Shown piece after piece: positions 59,165 to 64,000 of a stretch of DNA of 64,000 nt. Source of the stretch: Zonotrichia leucophrys gambelii (taxonomy: Eukaryota; Chordata; Aves; Passeriformes; Passerellidae); the NCBI RefSeq assembly GCF_028769735.1, contig NC_088179.1:806001-870000 (forward strand), given 5' to 3'. Below the pieces are notes generated by a model. The model saw only the letters and a program-made list of their open reading frames with translations. It had not been told where the DNA came from and did no database searches. Numbering within the stretch: position 1 is the first letter of the stretch; each line of letters opens with the position of its first letter. Made by a program: the position numbers and the translations under genes.

Positions 59165-60526
59165 CAGCACTGTGAATGCTCACTCTTTACCATTTAGGAT
59201 CATGGCTAATGCTGGCTGACACCATAGCTCTGCTGTGCTTAGCATTTTACTCAACTGGGAGATTCCTGAAAGGAATTTAGCATTTAAACAGAGGAGATGC
59301 AGGTAACCAGGCTTAAAAGCAGGGAAAAAACAAAGCAAAGCTGGGAAAATGGCAAAGCAGTCTCTATGTCACTGGTGTTGAAGAGACAATTCCACTGCAG
59401 CAGGGTGTATGGTGCTTGATTGCATCTCCAGGTGCTGCTGCAACAAATTCAGGAGCTGTAAAAGCTTTAAAAAGCTGTAAAAGCTCTGTGCCCTGAGCAG
59501 AGCCTGGTGCTCTATCTGAACACACCTTGTTTCTATCTCTTCTGGGGAAAACCCAAGGAAACATAAGTCTGCATTTCAAAATCACATTTTGCTGTAGTGA
59601 GCTTCTGAACTGAAAATCTAATATGGGACAGTAAAAAGAACATGGGTAGATCCATTCTGGCATCCCAATTCGGGAAACAGAATTGTGTACAATATTGTAA
59701 ATAATATTGTGTATAACAGTTAGATTAGCAAATATATTTTTCTTTAAATCTAAAAGTCCAGATTCTGGACTCTTTTCTCTCTTGAGGGACCTGTAGGTGA
59801 CTGAACATGGGGATTTCAATGCAGGTGCCAGACCGCAGTGTAACAGCAGCTGTGCCACTGTGCCAGGGGAGCACTTTGCAGCAAACCTGAGCCCTTGCAT
59901 GCATATTTCCATGGGATTTGCATAACCCATCCATAAACCACTGCAAACCTAATAAGAAATCAAGTGTCAGCTATGGCCACTATATCACTGTGTCTGAAAA
60001 CACAGCTCCACTGTGGCTTGACCTTTTCTGTTTGGAATTTGGATTTTCCAACCCTTCTTCCATCTGTTTACAGAACCAGACCCTCAGGGAAACATAAATA
60101 AATAAATCTTTTCTCCAGTTCATGCTCATGACATCAAATGATGTAATAAAATGAAATCTCTTACCTTCTTTCTCCCCTTTCAATATTTATTCTGGGGATT
60201 TATTGTTTTCCCTGCTTTTCATTCAAGGTTTCCCTCTGATAGATCACCTCACTGTGGAGCATTTCTCATACTCTCCATGCATTACATCTCAAGCTATTAT
60301 TTTAAAATGTAGTCAGAGCTGCTTTAAGCCAAAGACAGTGAAGAGATTTTAATTTTTCCAATTCTGCTGGACCCGTTCAGTGAAAATTCCTACTCCATTG
60401 TTAGTTGAAATACTGTTAACATAGAATAGTGCTTCATGTAGATGCATGAAGACCAAAAACCTTGTGTATGTTTACATGTGGGCTGTGTCCCCACAGGTTT
60501 CTGTTGGTGTTATAAATATCTGTGTT
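59165..60526. other. Single-copy sequence, no feature recognised
   Basis: About 1.4 kb between two young A LTRs. A 188-codon minus frame (59364-59930) has no known domain. A short AGCTGTAAAAGCT tandem lies near 59455-59485. Confidence 0.5.
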
Positions 60527-60532
60527 GTCCTG

Positions 60533-61103
60533 TGTCACGATGATATTTTCTAAAAAATCCTCTTTGCCCAGGATTTTTCTCCTGGGAAGCTGAGAAGCCT
60601 CAGAGAGAATGAAAACAATAATTATTTGATTGCTTCTCCTGTGTTTTGCAGCTTTGAAGTGTGGATTGGACATTGTTTACCAGCAGGTGATTGTTTGATT
60701 GGTTCCATGTGAATTGGTTTTAATTAATGGCCAATCACAGCCAGCTGTGTCGAGGCTCTGAGGAGTCAGTGACAGGTTTTTATTATGATTCTTGTTAAGG
60801 CTCCTCATGTATCCTTTCTCTTTAATATCATTTTAATATAGCTATATTATAGATATAATATGATATGATATAGTATATCATATATATATATCATGATATA
60901 TGAATATAATGATATATGAATATAATGATATATGAATATTATATTATATTATATTATATTATATTATATTATATTATATTATATTATATTATATTATATT
61001 ATATTATATTATATTATATTATATTATATCTAATAGCCTTCTGAGAACAAGGAGTCAGATTCTCATCTCTCTCCTCATCCTGGGGACCCTCACAAACAGC
61101 ACA
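60533..61103 (+). mobile_element. Solo LTR, family A, perfect 6-bp target duplication
   Basis: Starts TGTCACGATGATATTTTC and ends CACAAACAGCACA, flanked by GTCCTG at 60527-60532 and 61104-61109. The AT-rich part has two layers: three copies of a 16-bp GATATATGAATATAAT unit (about 60896-60940), then the pentanucleotide array. The normal AATAAA near the array is replaced by ATCTAATAGCC, so its polyadenylation signal may be lost. Confidence 0.94.
60936..61027. repeat. (ATATT)n array inside LTR A
   Basis: About 18 uninterrupted five-base units, opposite in phase and strand reading to the TATAA array at 58988 but at the equivalent LTR position. Confidence 0.96.
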
Positions 61104-61109
61104 GTCCTG

Positions 61110-62184
61110 AACTGAATTCTCAGCTGGCACGAATGGGAATTGTTCTGCAGGAACACCACAGTGGCATTACTGCTGGGCTGGAAGCCAAACCTGAGGATTA
61201 ATGGTCACTTTCAAGTCTGCTTCAACCTTCCTTAATAACTCAAGGGAGAATAGCCAGCCAGGATTTCAAATATCTTAGACGTAGACTAGATCCTCACAGG
61301 GATTTACACAGCCAATGCAGAGAGCAGGAGCACAGAAGAGACTTAAAGCAGGAGTTGTCTAAGAGCTGAGCATCAGCATTGCTATCAGAAATGTCCCTGA
61401 GCTGCCCAGCCCTGGAGGCATCTCCTGTGCCCTGCCCTCCCCACGAGGCATCTCCTTGTGCCCTGCCCTCCCCACGGGGCTGCTGGGCAGAGCAGGGCAG
61501 GACAGCCAGGAGAGCTGTTCTGGGGTTCTGTAGGGCTGTTCTGAGATGCTTTGGAGCTGTTCTGGGGTGCAGTGGGGCTCCCTTGTGCAGCTCACCCCTC
61601 TGGCTGTGTTTGTGCCCAGGGACACCAAGGTCATGGTGCTGTGGGCCTCCCTTGAGTGAGACCTGGAGCTTTCTCACAGAGCACCAGCAGGAACAGAGGC
61701 AGCTGTTTGTATTTATTGAAGAGATTTGAGGCTGTCTTTTCCCTCCTGTGGGCAAGCAGAATGTCCCAGAGAACTGCCTGTCCCTGCTGGGGCTGGGGTG
61801 GCTCCTCCTTGTGCACCCTGATGTGTGAGGATGCATTTGGGACAGAGCAGGGGAAACTGGCCCCCATCTCTGCCCAAGAGATTGCCATAAAACAGAAACT
61901 ACTGGGGTTCTGCTCCTAAATGCAGTCAGGGGGATTTTAGAGTCCCCTAAGCCCTCTCATCCTAAACAACTATTTTTTTCCTTCTTAATAAAAACACCTA
62001 GAATACACTTTATCCCATGAGTTAATCATTCAGGCTTTAAGCTTGCAACACCAGGCCCATTGATGAGTTCAGATTTGCAGAACAATCCCCTGCAATAAAA
62101 GCTGCTGTCTTTCCCTGAGAGCTCCAAGGTAATGCAACAGCACTTGCTTGAACAAAGAGTAATTGACTCAGCAGCTCATGCAAG
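61110..62184. other. Single-copy sequence with a local degenerate tandem
   Basis: 61390-61620 has repeated GGGCTGTTCTG/GAGCTGTTCTGGGG-type units and a near-duplicate GCCCTGCCCTCCCCACG pair. The 180-codon minus frame (61294-61836) over it contains Thr/Ala/Pro repeats that mirror this DNA pattern. No gene is supported. Confidence 0.5.
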
Positions 62185-62332
62185 AGACAATCATATATAA
62201 ATAAATATACATATATAAATAAACATAATATATGAATATATATTTATATATGTATTTCTAAATATATTTATATATAAATATATAAATATATAAATATATA
62301 AATAATATATAAATATATAAATATATAAATGT
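62185..62332. repeat. AT-rich (ATATAA)n array
   Basis: Nearly pure A/T with repeated ATAAATAT units in variable phase. It lies outside any LTR I can recognise. Confidence 0.92.
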
Positions 62333-63256
62333 GAGGAGTGATAAGGACTTGAGGCAGTGACAAAAAGTACAAAAACTCATTCAGAAATTGAGCATATTGC
62401 CCTTTGTTTATACAAAAGCTTATGAAAGTGATGTGCATGTTACAGTTGCATGATCACCATTAATATGTTCAGGTGAGCTGTATAAATAAGCAAGACTTTA
62501 CAATAGTTTTGTTTACACCGTTTTTATATAAAATTTGTAATCACTCATGGGGTGTCCTTGAGATCTGCTGAAGAATATTGACTCTGAAATGTTGCAGTTC
62601 TGCATACTCAGGTAGAAAAAGCATTCTAAGTATCTGTTCATCCAGCTAAGACAGAAACAAGCACTGGGACCTCTATGTTCTCCCCTCATAAGTCACTCAT
62701 ATACTGGGATATGAGAAAACAGCTGACCAAACTCTGTTTTCTCATTAAGTTCTGATGGCAGAATAATGCCAGCCAGAGGCCCTTTGCAGTCAGGTCATTA
62801 GAAATTAAATGTGAGTCCTTTCCAAGCGCATGGAATTGTCAGCCTGCTTTCAGCCTGCCCCCATTCAAAGCAGATCGGTGCATGACTGAAGGAGAGATGG
62901 TTGTGGCAGGATGCCTGGCTGAAGATTAGATCTAAAATAAATATACTCTCCTATATTATCATCTCTTCAACATCTAGATGTTGAAATTGCCAACTGAGAA
63001 CCTTGGAAACCTGTCCTCAGGCTTGCAGACTGAGCTGGTCATCACCATGGCCAAAGCTTCTGTTCCTGGCTTGCCAGGAAAGCCCAAAATCCATGTGGTG
63101 CCTGCTCAGGTGGGCAGACCTCCCTCCAGCCCACATTTCAGCAAAAATCACTGGTGTATGGCCAGCTAGGCAGCTCCTGATAATGCAGAGGGGTTTTGAT
63201 CTATAATAATTGCCTGCACAGCCTGGCTAACAAATATGAGTTTAAGCTCTAAGCCC
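62333..63256. other. Single-copy sequence, no feature recognised
   Basis: About 920 bp with only short frames and no repeat recognised. Confidence 0.5.
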
Positions 63257-63593
63257 TGTGGCATTCACATTCTCTGAAAAATCCCTTCTCCCAGGATCTT
63301 CTCCTGGGAAGCTGAGAAGCCTCAGAGAAAAGGAAAACAATTCTTATCTCATTTGCTTCTCCTGTATTGTGCTCATGTGGAATGTGTTTGGAGATTGTTC
63401 ACCCACAGGTGATTGTTCCATTGGATTCTGCTGCGAGTTGTTTTCACTCTTTGGCCAATCAGGGCCAAGCTGTGTCAGGGCTCTGGAGAGAGTCAGGAGT
63501 TTCCATTATTATCTTTTTAGCATTCTGTAAGTATCCTTTCTGTATTCTTTAGTATAGTTTAGTATAGTATTCTTTAGTATAATATAGTATCAT
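63257..63593 (+). mobile_element. LTR, family A (older subtype), cut by LTR G
   Basis: Starts TGTGGCATTCACATTCTC and matches the 5967 copy closely up to TATAGTATCAT. There it is interrupted by LTR G; the expected continuation (AAAGTAATAAATTAGCC) is not in the window. Confidence 0.87.
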
Positions 63594-64000
63594 TGTTGCG
63601 GTGTGTTTTAAACTTTCAGGTCCCTTCCCCAGGTGTGCCAATACCAGTCTCCCTCCCCTACTCGTCCTTTGCTGAGTGAGTCCTGTCAGTCAGGCTTAAC
63701 ATTCCAACAAGACGTCATGTGGTTGGTCAAGTTCAAAGGATGCCCCTCAGGCCCAGAGGTCATTGGCCTGTCTAGGTGTCCCTCGTCCCTTGAGACCGCC
63801 CCCCTCCCACCTGGTTGGTGGCTCACCTGTCCCCTCCCCTCCCCCTGCCCCTGGAGCTTAAAAGGTGAATCAGGCCATGCGGCCTCTATTCTGTTGGAGC
63901 TGTTCCTAAGATTCAGACCTCTGTAGCCATGGAATAAACATCTGGATATAACCCTCCAGCAGAATCCTCTCCTTTTTCTCTTCACCATCGCTTGAAGCTT
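63594..64000 (+). mobile_element. LTR G, partial at the window end
   Basis: Starts TGTTGCGGTGTG exactly where the A LTR breaks. It is GC- and C-rich in its U3, with GAGCTTAAAAGG (TATA-like, 63858) and GGAATAAACATC (polyadenylation signal, 63933), then U5-like sequence to the window end. The right end lies outside, so it may be a solo LTR or the 5' LTR of a longer provirus. The 97- and 100-codon frames over it overlap on both strands and are not viral genes I recognise. Confidence 0.78.

Noticed and set aside
59364..59930. 188-codon minus-strand open frame between two family A LTRs
   Set aside because: No recognisable domain, no splice context and mixed composition. It overlaps other open frames.
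58670..61103. Two family A LTRs 1.4 kb apart as a provirus
   Set aside because: Each has its own perfect and different 6-bp duplication (TTAACC and GTCCTG), so they are independent solo LTRs.
61294..61836. 180-codon minus-strand frame with Thr/Ala/Pro repeats
   Set aside because: The protein repeat mirrors degenerate tandem DNA units at 61390-61620, and the + strand is open over the same bases.

Overview
The window looks like bird DNA, very probably from a songbird (passerine). The grounds are two truncated CR1 LINE 3' ends, many solo retroviral LTRs of the types I associate with passerine genomes, and intron-like or intergenic composition. The organism call is inference from repeat content; no search was run. 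I find no convincing protein-coding exon, tRNA, rRNA or CRISPR array. The longest open frames (up to 288 codons) lie in repeats or lack homology I recognise.

The main content is a dense, layered set of LTRs without intact gag, pol or env. I use working letters. Family A (11 copies) has 6-bp target duplications where readable, and four copies carry long TATAA-type pentanucleotide arrays. Families B and E start TGATGCC and end GGCATCA, with 4-bp duplications in the two clearest copies. Family C (TGTCTTGG... on the + strand) shows a 5-bp duplication. Family D has three copies. Single LTRs M, I, G and several unnamed ones complete the set. Four nested insertions give a relative order of events: 20.7 kb in B, 36.7 kb in I, 55.5 kb in C, and 63.6 kb in A.

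Layout: 0-11 kb is mostly single-copy sequence with scattered A, D and CR1 fragments. 11-14 kb is a cluster of A and B LTRs. 16-26 kb holds an unnamed LTR, A, a nested B and two D copies. 27-29 kb has an LTR cluster with two polypurine tracts in opposite orientations, then a clean E solo LTR. 32-39 kb holds M, I, C and a paired 201-bp dispersed repeat. 41-48 kb has A and B remnants, a second paired repeat and microsatellites. 49-58 kb holds E fragments (one apparently half inverted), an 18-bp minisatellite, a large inverted repeat, nested C LTRs and an E/F chimera. 58-64 kb has two young A LTRs, an AT-rich array, and an A LTR cut by LTR G, which runs off the window end.

The most unusual structure is the inverted repeat at 51953-53214: two 537-bp arms about 94% identical around a 188-bp spacer, with a 144-bp arm segment almost perfect. 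If transcribed it would fold into a long hairpin. All identities and boundaries were estimated by eye.
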